Part shown: piece by piece, positions 9,131 to 17,246 of the stretch
Layout of the letters: the number at the start of each line of letters is the position of its first letter
Position numbering within the stretch: the first letter of the stretch is position 1
Assembly: GCA_038317095.1 (NCBI GenBank)
Contig: JBBQBB010000005.1
Location: 1-64,000, forward strand
Source of the DNA: JAGXTF01 sp038317095
GTDB lineage: Bacteria > Bacteroidota > Bacteroidia > NS11-12g > UBA955
Direction of reading: 5' to 3'
DNA length: 64,000 bases
Notes under the pieces: generated by a model
What the model saw: only the letters and a program-made list of their open reading frames with translations
Database searches by the model: none
What the model was told of the DNA's origin: nothing
Program-made: the position numbers and the translations under genes

Positions 9131-9913
9131 TTAGATGTAACTTTTAATTTCTACACCCCCAAAAACAGCATTGCCTTTCATTATCAGCACCTTCGATTCA
9201 TCACCACCATCAGATTGCATTGGACGCTTGTCTGATACGCCACCCAATACTGCCGTAATTTCACTTTTAACGCGCCAATTTGAAGGTACAATGATTTCCA
9301 TGCCTCCAAAAATAGCATTTACATCCAACATAACTGTGCCCTGAATATCAGACTGGGATAGGTTGATTTCTGCACCTCCAAAAACGCAATTCACTTCTCC
9401 GCCTTTAAAGTTTTTGGAAATGATATTTTTTTCTACACCACCGAATACGGAGTTTACATCCAAATAATCGCCAGTGCTATTGTCGTCACCCAAATGCATG
9501 CCTTCTGACCATTCTTCCCTTCGTTCTTTTTTCCATTTTTTAAAGGGATTGAAAATCATCAAAGCACCAGCCAAAATTATGAGTGTCGGCCAAACGATGT
9601 GGCGAATATGAATGCTTGGAAAATTTTGTTCTACAAGAAAGACTCCGCCAATTGCCATTACAATCAAACCGCCCGGACGTTTAAATCCATTTTTCCCCAA
9701 TAAATATAAGCCCAAAAAAATGAGAAACGCCGGCCAGCTAAAAATCCATGCTGGAATTAATGCCCCCATCGATTTAGCCAACCAAAGAGCACCTCCCGCA
9801 ATTAAAATTAATCCTCCGAATACGCGACCCCGGTTTCTTCTTTTTTCAAATTCAGGGTCATTCCAATTGTTTTTTGAATCGTGTTTTCTGTGTTTGCTAA
9901 ATTCGTTTTCCAT
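9131..9913 (-). CDS. LiaF-like membrane protein (DUF5668 plus LiaF/cell-wall-active-antibiotics-response C-terminal domain)
   Basis: About 260 residues from the ATG at 9913 (MENEFSKHRK); a longer frame from 9976 exists but its first 21 residues look non-conserved. Four hydrophobic segments (GGLILIAGGALWLA, WPAFLIFLGLYLLG, GGLIVMAIGGVFLV, WPTLIILAGALMIF) are followed by a soluble beta-helical part with five repeated turns VFGGVEKN, VFGGAEIN, IFGGMEII, VLGGVSDK and VFGGVEIK. LiaF restrains the LiaRS envelope-stress pair in Firmicutes. Here it heads an operon with a LytS-type kinase and a LytTR regulator, so a sensor-inhibitor role is a reasonable inference. Confidence 0.85.
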   Translation of the reverse strand: MENEFSKHRKHDSKNNWNDPEFEKRRNRGRVFGGLILIAGGALWLAKSMGALIPAWIFSWPAFLIFLGLYLLGKNGFKRPGGLIVMAIGGVFLVEQNFPSIHIRHIVWPTLIILAGALMIFNPFKKWKKERREEWSEGMHLGDDNSTGDYLDVNSVFGGVEKNIISKNFKGGEVNCVFGGAEINLSQSDIQGTVMLDVNAIFGGMEIIVPSNWRVKSEITAVLGGVSDKRPMQSDGGDESKVLIMKGNAVFGGVEIKSYI

Positions 9914-10033
9914 ATTGTGTTTTTTATGATGCAAAATTGTATCTTTTGGGCTCAAAAACTGTTCTAAAATAGGCAAATCGATGTAAAAAAGGCGGTGAAT
10001 GGTTAGAATCGGTTGGTGAATAGAAAAGCAAGA

Positions 10034-10771
10034 TTAAGCATTGAATTTGAAAAACGCTATGGCTTTTTCCAAATCCTCAGGTGTGTCTACAGCAGGACTT
10101 TGCCAAAAGGTTTCGGCAACCGCAATATGGTATCCATTTTCTAACCAGCGCAATTGCTCTAGTTTTTCTGTGTTTTCCAAGGCAGATTGGGCTAGTTGGG
10201 TGATTTCAGCCAACGTGTTTTTTCTATAAGCATACATACCTATATGCCGGTAATATTGCATTTTTGGATCAACATCTCTCATATAAGGAATGCGGCTTCT
10301 GCTAAAATACAGGGCTTTGTTGTGAATATCGGTAACCACTTTTACCACATTGGGGTCATCCATTTCGCTGGCATCAAAGATTTCCTTTTTGAGGGTGGCA
10401 ATTTGCACATCCGGGTTTTGAAACATAGAAACCAATGCCAATATTTGTTCTGGTTTTATAAAAGGTTCGTCACCTTGCAAATTCACAATCACATCCGCTT
10501 CAATACCAGAATTTTGGAATGCTTCAAAACATCGATCTGTGCCGCTGAGATGATGGCTGCCAGTGCGAATGGCTTTGCCAAATTGGGAGACATGGTCTAA
10601 AATAGCATCGTCATCTGTGGCTACAATCACCATCAATGCATCTTTCACGGTGGAGGCAGCATCCCAAACCCTATGAATCATGGTTTTTCCACTTATATCT
10701 GCAAGGGGTTTGCCCGGGAAGCGGGTGCTTGCATAGCGGGCTGGAATAATGATGCAAAAGGATGGGTGCAT
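10034..10771 (-). CDS. kdsB: 3-deoxy-manno-octulosonate cytidylyltransferase
   Basis: Cytoplasmic enzyme that activates Kdo with CTP to CMP-Kdo for the lipid A-Kdo core of LPS. 245 residues from the ATG at 10771 (MHPSFCIIIPARYASTRFPG). An in-frame extension to 10819 is rejected because the conserved nucleotide-binding motif begins right after the chosen start and a promoter element lies within the extension. Motifs: PARYASTRFPGKPL, VATDDDAI, GSHHLSGTDR, NLQGDEPFI, YYRHIGMYAYRKN. Length matches the family (about 245-250). The C-terminal ~35 residues contain LEQLRWLENGY, also typical. Confidence 0.96.
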   Translation of the reverse strand: MHPSFCIIIPARYASTRFPGKPLADISGKTMIHRVWDAASTVKDALMVIVATDDDAILDHVSQFGKAIRTGSHHLSGTDRCFEAFQNSGIEADVIVNLQGDEPFIKPEQILALVSMFQNPDVQIATLKKEIFDASEMDDPNVVKVVTDIHNKALYFSRSRIPYMRDVDPKMQYYRHIGMYAYRKNTLAEITQLAQSALENTEKLEQLRWLENGYHIAVAETFWQSPAVDTPEDLEKAIAFFKFNA

Positions 10772-10775
10772 GGAG

Positions 10776-10783
10776 CAAAGGTA
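10776..10783 (-). promoter_or_regulatory. -7 promoter element (TACCTTTG) of kdsB
   Basis: On the minus strand TACCTTTG (TAnnTTTG) ends 4 bases before the ATG of kdsB at 10771, giving a very short or absent leader. It supports the shorter kdsB start. Confidence 0.5.
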
Positions 10784-10857
10784 AGGAAAGCAGAGAATTA
10801 GACATTGTAAATAAAGCATAAATTTGGGTTATAATGAAAGTTTAAAATATAACAAAA

Positions 10858-10882
10858 TGTATTAAACAAAATGTTTAATACA
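10858..10882. promoter_or_regulatory. Perfect 10-bp inverted repeat (operator candidate) upstream of the AAA ATPase gene
   Basis: TGTATTAAAC, 5-base spacer AAAAT, GTTTAATACA: a perfect dyad whose right arm lies 10 bases before the -7 element at 10893 and covers the expected -33 region. It could bind a dimeric repressor; the RNA hairpin it could form has no following T-run, so a terminator is less likely. Confidence 0.55.
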
Positions 10883-10892
10883 AAAAGTTTAT

Positions 10893-10900
10893 TATATTTG
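10893..10900 (+). promoter_or_regulatory. -7 promoter element (TATATTTG) of the AAA ATPase gene
   Basis: TATATTTG ends 4 bases before the ATG at 10905, which would give a leaderless or nearly leaderless transcript. The -33 region falls in the right arm of the dyad at 10858-10882. Confidence 0.55.
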
Positions 10901-10904
10901 TGGG

Positions 10905-12038
10905 ATGGACCTTGGACAAAATCCATTTAACATTCATGGATATACAGCATTGGAGGACTTCTGCGATCGAAAGGTTGAGACAAGTACCCTTGTTAACGCC
11001 ATGTTAAATAACCGAAATGTGACACTTTTTTCACTTCGTAGAATGGGTAAATCTGGACTTTTGTATCATTTAGGTCAACATTTGGTTACCCATTATAAGG
11101 TAAAATTTCTGTATTCGGATATATTCAATTCTTATAACAATGAAGATTTAGCCAAAATTCTTGGACAGGAAGTGATGCGGGTATTTGCTCCAAAGCGCAG
11201 TTTTGGAAAATGGTTGGGAAAGGTTTTTAAAAGTTTTGTTCCAAAAATAGCGTTTGATCCACTCACTGGAAATCCTGAGCTCAGCTTTGATTTTAATCAC
11301 CCTCAAGAACCGATAAAAACCATAGAGAATATTTTTTTATTTTTAAGAAATACCAAAGAAAAAATAGTTTGGGCCATCGATGAATTTCAACAAATAGGGT
11401 TTTATGATAAACCAGGAACCGAGGCACTTTTAAGAACCCAAATACAACAAACACATAATGTAAGTTTTGTTTTTTCGGGCAGCCACAGAAGTATGCTCAC
11501 CCACATGTTTAATCATGCCAAAAGGCCTTTTTATCAAAGCACACAATGGATGGAGCTACATGAAATTCCAAAAAAGGAATATCAAAAATTTATACTAAAA
11601 AAGATGAATGTAAAATCCAATAAAATTGGCAACGAAGAAATAGCCGAAATACTGGAATTTACACTTTGCCATACGTGGTATGTTCAATTTTTTTGCAACC
11701 GTTTGTACGCAAAAAAAAGAAAAGTTACTTTGAAATTAATCCAAGAAGAAAAATTGAAAATGCTCAACGAATTTGAGCCAGTGTATCACAATTTTAAAGC
11801 ATTGTTATCTGCTTTGCAATGGCAAGTATTGCGCGCTGTGGCCAAAGAAGAAAGACTTTATAGTCCTACCGCATTTGAATTTTTATACAAATATAAATTG
11901 GGTGCAGCGGCATCTGTTAAACGTGCATTGCAGGCACTGATTGCCCAAGATATGGTATCGGTAATTCAAGATGATTTCAAAGGTTATTATCGGCTGAACG
12001 ATGTGTTTCTGATGCGTTGGTTTCAGCGGGGAAATTGA
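10905..12038 (+). CDS. AAA-family ATPase with C-terminal winged helix (archaeal-type ATPase, PF01637-like)
   Basis: 377-residue P-loop ATPase of unknown role. It begins NPFNIHGYTALEDFCDR, as in this family. Walker A is the unusual RRMGKSGLL (~45-53), Walker B is IVWAIDEFQQI (~153-163) and a sensor-1-like FVFSGSHRSM follows. The last ~100 residues look like a winged helix (ALQWQVLRAVAKEE to LGAAASVKRALQALIAQDMV) ending GYYRLNDVFLMRWFQR, the usual YxLxDPFLxxW-type tail. There is no signal or membrane segment. It is monocistronic, preceded by a perfect dyad and a promoter, and convergent with the next gene. Such ATPases are scattered among bacteria and archaea; a stress, defence or mobile-element role is not shown here. 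Confidence 0.85.
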   Translation: MDLGQNPFNIHGYTALEDFCDRKVETSTLVNAMLNNRNVTLFSLRRMGKSGLLYHLGQHLVTHYKVKFLYSDIFNSYNNEDLAKILGQEVMRVFAPKRSFGKWLGKVFKSFVPKIAFDPLTGNPELSFDFNHPQEPIKTIENIFLFLRNTKEKIVWAIDEFQQIGFYDKPGTEALLRTQIQQTHNVSFVFSGSHRSMLTHMFNHAKRPFYQSTQWMELHEIPKKEYQKFILKKMNVKSNKIGNEEIAEILEFTLCHTWYVQFFCNRLYAKKRKVTLKLIQEEKLKMLNEFEPVYHNFKALLSALQWQVLRAVAKEERLYSPTAFEFLYKYKLGAAASVKRALQALIAQDMVSVIQDDFKGYYRLNDVFLMRWFQRGN

Positions 12039-12044
12039 GCAAAC

Positions 12045-12779
12045 TTAAAATATAGGACAACCACCCAATCTGGTGTATTTTGGTTGGCGGCGAAAAGGAT
12101 TCCATTTGTTGTGCTTTTTTTGAAAACTTTTTTTGGGGCTTGTTTCACTGTTTTTATCCATAGTTTTTTCATAAAAGGGAATGGCCCGATTGAAAAAAAA
12201 CAACAACTCCGCAACAGGAACAGTTTCTTCAAATTGAACACGCTGATCTTCACTCAAAATGGTTACATGAAGTAATTTTGTTAAGCCAACAGTATCTATC
12301 CCTACTTTGTATTTGCCATCGGCGTCTGTTTTAAATTGCGAAACAATTTTATTTCCCAAACGAATGGTTATGGTAGCGAAAGGAGCAGGCTTGTTTGTGC
12401 CTTCTAATAGTATGAATCCTTTAATTGGGATATTTGAATCGGGAGTCTCAAATTTTTGAAACTGTTTAAATTCGGTTTTTGCTATAACGGATTGGGAAGT
12501 TCCAAATAAAAACAATAAAGAAGAAGCGTATTTTAAAGGTGCAAGAACTGTATTTAAAGAAAAAGGCATTATTGGCCGATTTAACTGTTTTTGGCTAAAT
12601 GACCCACAAATCATTTGGGGTTTGTTGTTAAAAAAATCAATCAATTGCTGGTCTGAAAACCTTGTAAAATCTATAATATTTTTTTCGCAGGCATTGCAAA
12701 ATCTTTGTCCATTGCCTGTTTCCATCTCATCCCAATCAAATGCACAAGGGTGATTCATTCTGAGTTCCAATGGTATCAT
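12045..12779 (-). CDS. Membrane-anchored protein with N-terminal Cys motif and carboxypeptidase-like regulatory domain
   Basis: 244 residues. The N-terminus carries a conserved Cys-Trp-Cys signature (C12, W16, then RFCNACEKNIIDFT with C28 and C31, and C57 in MICGSF), which looks like a small metal- or redox-binding motif facing the cytoplasm. A hydrophobic segment (~82-100) follows, then a beta-sandwich of the CarboxypepD_reg kind (IKGFILLEG, FATITIRLG, TDADGKYKVGIDTVG). The C-terminal 45 residues are Lys/Arg rich. The start is uncertain between ATG 12779 and ATG 12758. This architecture recurs in Bacteroidota; I do not know a proven function. Confidence 0.75.
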   Translation of the reverse strand: MIPLELRMNHPCAFDWDEMETGNGQRFCNACEKNIIDFTRFSDQQLIDFFNNKPQMICGSFSQKQLNRPIMPFSLNTVLAPLKYASSLLFLFGTSQSVIAKTEFKQFQKFETPDSNIPIKGFILLEGTNKPAPFATITIRLGNKIVSQFKTDADGKYKVGIDTVGLTKLLHVTILSEDQRVQFEETVPVAELLFFFNRAIPFYEKTMDKNSETSPKKSFQKKHNKWNPFRRQPKYTRLGGCPIF

Positions 12780-12893
12780 AATTCGAACTTACAAAATGAT
12801 TCTTACATTCACAAAATATTTTGCAATTAGTATTCAAGAATTTAAAAGTGGACAATCGAAAAGATGTGTCGGATTTAGGGGGGAAACAAAAAA

Positions 12894-13952
12894 CTATTTC
12901 AACATTAAATTCCGCATTTTTTCATAAATTTCGGTATTCTCATAAACCCCACCAAAAACTGATGCTCCAGGTCCATAAGCAAAAACAGGCACCATAATAG
13001 CCGTGTGGTGGCCTGTGCTAAAATTCATTTGGGGCCGCTTATGCGCACTATCATAGCCAGTAAGTGTAAGTCCACCGCATTCATGGTCTGCTGTGATAAT
13101 AACCAATGTATTGCCATCAGCTTTGGCCCATTCAATTGCTTTTTTTGCCGTGCGGTCAAAATCCAAGGCTTCATCTACCACATAAGCACTGTCTTTGTCA
13201 TGCCCGCCCCAATCGATTTGACTTCCTTCAATCATTAAAAAAAAACCGCTTTTGTTTTTTGAAAGTTCGTGGATTGCATGCATGCTACCTGCTTCAAGAA
13301 CATCGCCTCTGCCCGCAGAATATTTGGCTGGAAAAGAATCGGTATTGTAAAAACATACTTGCTTTTTTGCATGGTTTTTCTGCATTTCATGGATTCCCAA
13401 GGTAACATTGTAATTGCTCTTTTTTAGCATTACAGTATCGAAATAGGGAAAACCACCTCCAACCAAAATATTCATATTGCTTTTGTACAAATCCTTTACA
13501 ATTTGTGCGTACATATTACGGTTCGGTTGGTGTGCAAAAAAAGCTGCCGGCGTTGCGTGTGGCAATTCGCAGGTGACAACCACACCCGTTGATTTTCCTT
13601 TTTTCTGTGCTGTTTCGGTGATGGTTTCAATGGCGACGCTGTCAGGTCCCATTCCCAGCATTCCGTTTTTGGTTTTTTTGCCAGTAGAAAAAGCAGTTGC
13701 ACCAGCGGCACTGTCGGTAATAAAATCGTCGGAACTGCTGGTATTGCTGAGACCAATCACTTCTGCCAAAGAGAAAATGTTCAAGTAAAAACCATTGGCA
13801 GCATAGGCAGCGAATAATTGTGCCAATCCAGTGCCATCTCCAATCATCAAAATGATGTTTTTGGGCTTTTTGGGCTTGGGTTTATGTGGGTCATTGCCAA
13901 ATGCACAAAATGCATAAAAAAAACCTATTAAAAGTGATAAATACCTTTTCAT
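12894..13952 (-). CDS. Exported alkaline phosphatase
   Basis: 352-residue alkaline phosphatase with a cleavable signal peptide (MKRYLSLLIGFFYAFCAFGN). Conserved metal and active-site motifs: NIILMIGDGTG (Asp39), the nucleophile Ser81 in FITDSAAGATAFSTG, IEGSQIDWGGHD with Asp and His ligands, ADHECGGL, and TGHHTAIMVPVFAYG. It is somewhat shorter than E. coli PhoA. It releases phosphate from organic esters in the periplasm or outside. A promoter element precedes it at 13958. No Pho-box was identified. Confidence 0.94.
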   Translation of the reverse strand: MKRYLSLLIGFFYAFCAFGNDPHKPKPKKPKNIILMIGDGTGLAQLFAAYAANGFYLNIFSLAEVIGLSNTSSSDDFITDSAAGATAFSTGKKTKNGMLGMGPDSVAIETITETAQKKGKSTGVVVTCELPHATPAAFFAHQPNRNMYAQIVKDLYKSNMNILVGGGFPYFDTVMLKKSNYNVTLGIHEMQKNHAKKQVCFYNTDSFPAKYSAGRGDVLEAGSMHAIHELSKNKSGFFLMIEGSQIDWGGHDKDSAYVVDEALDFDRTAKKAIEWAKADGNTLVIITADHECGGLTLTGYDSAHKRPQMNFSTGHHTAIMVPVFAYGPGASVFGGVYENTEIYEKMRNLMLK

Positions 13953-14330
13953 ATCAGCAAAAATAATACTTGAAGTTGAAAAGAAGATAAATTTAGAGAA
14001 TGTTGGTTAAATTGTAGAAATTGGATAAAAGCAAAATACATAAAAATTAAGAATAAAATTTAAATATATACAGCCCTATTTTGGGCTTTCATCGTTGCTG
14101 CCAAAAGTAGGGCAGTTGTTGTAGTGATTTGTCATTTGCTTAAGCATTTAATTAATTTGAAAGACAACTTTTTTAAAATACCTATTTCTTGCAATGGAAC
14201 TATGTTTGTAATATGCTTATTGCTTTGCAAATAGACGGTTCCTACAAGCAAAATAGCACCGTTTTAAGCAAAAGATAACGTTTTGTTATTTTAAATTCAA
14301 CTCTAATTTAAAACAAAAAGAGATTCAAAT
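13953..14330. other. Intergenic spacer, 378 bases
   Basis: Very AT-rich. It holds the alkaline phosphatase promoter element (13958-13965, minus) and a short 5-bp hairpin AGCCC-TATTTT-GGGCT at 14072-14087 without a T-run in the minus direction. I see no convincing gene or RNA. Confidence 0.5.
13958..13965 (-). promoter_or_regulatory. -7 promoter element (TATTTTTG) of the alkaline phosphatase gene
   Basis: On the minus strand TATTTTTG lies 5 bases before the ATG at 13952. Confidence 0.45.
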
Positions 14331-14744
14331 TTAAGTTGTACTTTTTGCCAATTTAAATGCTAAATATGCCATTGGAATATAAGCACCAGTCAAATCAAGC
14401 AGCGTAAACCATAGGGGTGAAGGAAGCATGATAACATTGGCTATTCCACCCAGGAGAAAAAGTGAACCTACAATAAGTGCGAGAAGTAAATGTCGGTTGG
14501 CTGCTATTTTTACAGTCAGAATAGCCCCTACAAATGTTCCCAAAGCGTGCGCCAAAAAGGGTAGAATAAAATGTTTGGGTTGCATTAAATGCATTGCAGC
14601 TTTTAATCCTTCTAATGTTTTAAGATTTGCACCTTCTGGCGGCGTAATTATACTTCCACTAACATTGATAATGATGCCATTTAAGATGCCGCCAATAATT
14701 GCACCAGCCAGAACTGCTAGGATGTTTTTAAGTATAGGATTCAT
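14331..14744 (-). CDS. Small four-helix membrane protein, unknown function
   Basis: About 137 residues from the ATG at 14744 (MNPILKNILAVLAG); the longer frame to 14786 begins with residues that do not look like a signal. Four hydrophobic helices: ILAVLAGAIIGGILNGIII, FILPFLAHALGTFVGAILTV, LLLALIVGSLFLLGGIANVIML and FTLLDLTGAYIPMAYLAF. Conserved polar residues (EGANLKTLEGLKAAMHLM, PKHF, LAHALGTF) lie between helices 1 and 2. This resembles a common small Bacteroidota membrane family, but I cannot assign a function. Confidence 0.7.
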   Translation of the reverse strand: MNPILKNILAVLAGAIIGGILNGIIINVSGSIITPPEGANLKTLEGLKAAMHLMQPKHFILPFLAHALGTFVGAILTVKIAANRHLLLALIVGSLFLLGGIANVIMLPSPLWFTLLDLTGAYIPMAYLAFKLAKSTT

Positions 14745-14790
14745 ATTAGAAATCAAAAGTAATGGATTTTTGTATACAAATTCCATCGGA

Positions 14791-15615
14791 CTAAGAAAAT
14801 CCTATTTTTACAGAAGTCATACTCAATGAACCTCCTACTGCTTTGTCGTTGAACAGGGAAAGTTGGTCTTTTTCGTCTTTTAAAGCCAATGCATAAAGAA
14901 GAGGTAGGTAATGCTCTGGAGTTGGGATTGACAGATCAAAAGCCCTGCCTTGAGACTTGTAATTAATCAACGATCGATGATCTCCCGTATACATGGATTT
15001 GCGCATTTTTTCTTGTGCTTCCAATGCCCAATCAAATCCATAATTGTTGGTATTGAGTTTGTCCCAAGCTACCAAACCCAAATTGTGAACCATATTGCCA
15101 CTTCCAATAATTAGCACGCCTTTATGGCGCAATGCCGCCAATTCTTTAGCTAAGTCATAATGGTATTGGGGCGTTTTATTGTAGTCTAAACTCATTTGAA
15201 TTATAGGCACATTTGCATTTGGGTACAAGTGTTTGATTACACTCCAGGCACCGTGGTCTAATCCCCATTTTTCATCTAGGCCCACAGAAGTTTTCTTTAC
15301 AATTATTTGGGTTTCTAAGGCCAATTCTGGCGAACCTGGGGCTGCATATTGAACATCAAACAATGCTTTGGGAAATCCAACAAAATCATGAATGGTAGTA
15401 GGGTTTTCCATAGCGGTTACAAATGTTCCCCGCGTTTCCCAATGGGCGGATATGCACAAAATTGCGGAAGGCGGAGGTATTTCTTGTCTCAAACTTCTAA
15501 ACCCTGTTACAAACTCATTTTCTTCTATGGCATTCATAGGGCTGCCATGGCCGAGAAACAAGACGGGCATTTTTTCTGGGTTTTTTAATGTCGTTGTTAA
15601 TTGATTTAAAAACAT
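14791..15615 (-). CDS. ygiD: 4,5-DOPA-extradiol-dioxygenase-like protein (LigB superfamily)
   Basis: 274-residue protein of the class III extradiol dioxygenase family (E. coli YgiD/plant DODA-like). Motifs: PVLFLGHGSPMNAIEENEF with the first metal His, CISAHWET with the second, TIHDFVGFPKALFDVQY, and GLDHGAWSVIKHLYP, then VLIIGSGNMVHNLG. The fold binds Fe or Zn and cleaves catechols such as L-DOPA. The physiological substrate in this organism is unknown. It starts at ATG 15615 with a short hydrophilic lead. It lies 46 bases upstream of the small membrane gene on the same strand. Confidence 0.88.
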   Translation of the reverse strand: MFLNQLTTTLKNPEKMPVLFLGHGSPMNAIEENEFVTGFRSLRQEIPPPSAILCISAHWETRGTFVTAMENPTTIHDFVGFPKALFDVQYAAPGSPELALETQIIVKKTSVGLDEKWGLDHGAWSVIKHLYPNANVPIIQMSLDYNKTPQYHYDLAKELAALRHKGVLIIGSGNMVHNLGLVAWDKLNTNNYGFDWALEAQEKMRKSMYTGDHRSLINYKSQGRAFDLSIPTPEHYLPLLYALALKDEKDQLSLFNDKAVGGSLSMTSVKIGFS

Positions 15616-15968
15616 TTTGCCTTTTTTTACTTTTTAATTTGGTTGTGGGAGTGTTTCATCATTTTTGCAAAAAAAAAAGCAAAAAAGATGCCAAGCCCAA
15701 TATTGCAGAATTGTTTTATTATCAATGTTTTGCTCCGCAGGAACAGGTAAATTAATTATAGAGTGCATAATTATTCGTATTATTATTAACTGTCGCAATG
15801 GATTTTGTAAAATAAAAAATGTGTAATAGCAATCTTGCTGGCTATTGTAATTGGTCTCTTGTTGATTTTATTTCCGTGCGATTCATTTATTTTCATCATA
15901 CATCCTGCAACAGTGCCATCGATTTTAAAAATAATTCGCAATCCATTTTGCCCTTGTTTTGGTTAATG
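15616..15968. other. Intergenic spacer, 353 bases
   Basis: AT-rich, with homopolymer A runs near 15667. I see no gene, RNA or strong repeat. Confidence 0.5.
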
Positions 15969-16535
15969 TTATTTTCTTAATGTTCCTCGAAAACCTCTAG
16001 CAGCGTAGTAAGATTCTGCACCGTTGTGGTAAAAGAATACGGTGTTGTATCTGCAATCTCCAAAAAGTGCGCCACCCAATTTTCGAATTTCTGCTGGTGT
16101 TACAATCCAACTGGAAGTTTTGGTATCGTATTCACCAAAAGTTTGTAATTCAAGATATTGTGATTCATTGAGTATTTCAATCCCTATTTCAGCGGCCATA
16201 TCCATCGCGTTGTTTTCTGGCTTATTTTCTTTGCGTTTATCCCATGCCATTCGATCGTAGCAAATACTCCTGCGCCCTTTTGGACTTTCTGCCGAACAAT
16301 CGAAGAAAATGTATTCCCCAGTTTGGGCATCAAAGCCAACCACGTCAGGCTCTCCACCCGAAATATCCATTTTGTACAGTGACAATATTTTGTCTGGATT
16401 GGATTCTAATTTTGCTTCAATCGCATTCCATTTTAGTCCAATATGTCTGTTTGGATTTTGTTCAAAACGTGTTTTTAAAATGGATATTTGTTCAAATTCT
16501 TCCTGAATATTTAATTTGCTGTTGTATAAATCCAT
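15969..16535 (-). CDS. DUF4256-family protein
   Basis: 188-residue soluble protein of unknown function that matches the DUF4256 pattern: LKTRFEQNPNRHIGLKW near the N-terminus, LYKMDISGGEPDVVGFD, TGEYIFFDCSAESPKGRRSICYD, and the C-terminal FYHNGAESYYAARGFRG. The conserved Cys, Asp and Arg residues might form an active site, but no activity is known to me. It starts 8 bases after the stop of the DUF1801/YdeI gene and is probably co-transcribed. Confidence 0.88.
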   Translation of the reverse strand: MDLYNSKLNIQEEFEQISILKTRFEQNPNRHIGLKWNAIEAKLESNPDKILSLYKMDISGGEPDVVGFDAQTGEYIFFDCSAESPKGRRSICYDRMAWDKRKENKPENNAMDMAAEIGIEILNESQYLELQTFGEYDTKTSSWIVTPAEIRKLGGALFGDCRYNTVFFYHNGAESYYAARGFRGTLRK

Positions 16536-16543
16536 TGTTTATT

Positions 16544-17122
16544 TTAATCATTTATTCCTTTCCCATTAAAAATAGATTCCACTGCATTTTCTATTCTGGT
16601 AAAGCGGGTTTTAGATTGTTTTGGTGCTGAAAAAAAAAGCAAATAGCCACGCTGCCTTCCAGGGGTAAGGGCTGCAAAAGCTTTTTCCAAACCGGGTATT
16701 TCGGCCAGTATTATTTGAAATTCTTCTGGTATTTCGTATTCGACCGTTTTTTTTAATGGTACTTTCAATCCGGCTTTTTCAATTTCAATGGCTTCATGGA
16801 TAAAGGATTTTATCTTATACTCTAGCGCTGCAATTTCTTTGAGATTCTTAAACCTCATTTGTCTCGCAGCTTGGACATTTTCTGTTTGTTGTACCAGAAT
16901 TTTTTCCGGGTCTTTTATCAACGCGCCTTTAAAAAACAACAAGGCACAATATTCCTTAAATATATGAATTAAAACGATGTTTTTATTTTCTAAATTGTAA
17001 CAAGGCACTCCCCATTTTAATTCCTCTGAAAGGCCGGCTTCCAAAACCAGGAGTCTTATTTTTTCAATTTCCTTCTGCCATGCCTTGTTTTTTTCGAAAT
17101 ACCAATCTACTTTCGGATTCAT
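16544..17122 (-). CDS. DUF1801/YdeI-OmdA family protein
   Basis: 192 residues. The first ~110 form a DUF1801 domain (KWGVPCYNLENKNIVLIHIFKEYCALLFFKGALI, with the Trp-Gly-Val-Pro-x-Tyr signature). The C-terminal ~60 residues carry the YdeI/OmpD-associated motif (IPEEFQIILAEIPGLEKAFAALTPGRQRGYLLFFSAPKQ). Related proteins have been linked to bacteriocin protection and iron chaperoning, but no role can be fixed here. It is first of a two-gene minus-strand unit with the DUF4256 gene. The ATG at 17122 gives the usual N-terminus (NPKVDWYFEK). Confidence 0.87.
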   Translation of the reverse strand: MNPKVDWYFEKNKAWQKEIEKIRLLVLEAGLSEELKWGVPCYNLENKNIVLIHIFKEYCALLFFKGALIKDPEKILVQQTENVQAARQMRFKNLKEIAALEYKIKSFIHEAIEIEKAGLKVPLKKTVEYEIPEEFQIILAEIPGLEKAFAALTPGRQRGYLLFFSAPKQSKTRFTRIENAVESIFNGKGIND

Positions 17123-17246
17123 TTATTTCTAATTATTAAGCGTATTTTATATAATTAATAATACGAAAATACAATACAATTGAAGAAATTGAAAAAAAGA
17201 TAGAAATCATTTTAGTCCAGCTATAATTGCGAATTTAATTGAAATT

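Noticed and set aside
10196..10600. Plus-strand open frame inside kdsB
   Set aside because: Antisense shadow of kdsB.
14072..14087. Hairpin AGCCC-TATTTT-GGGCT as terminator
   Set aside because: Only 5 bp with no T-run in the needed (minus) direction.
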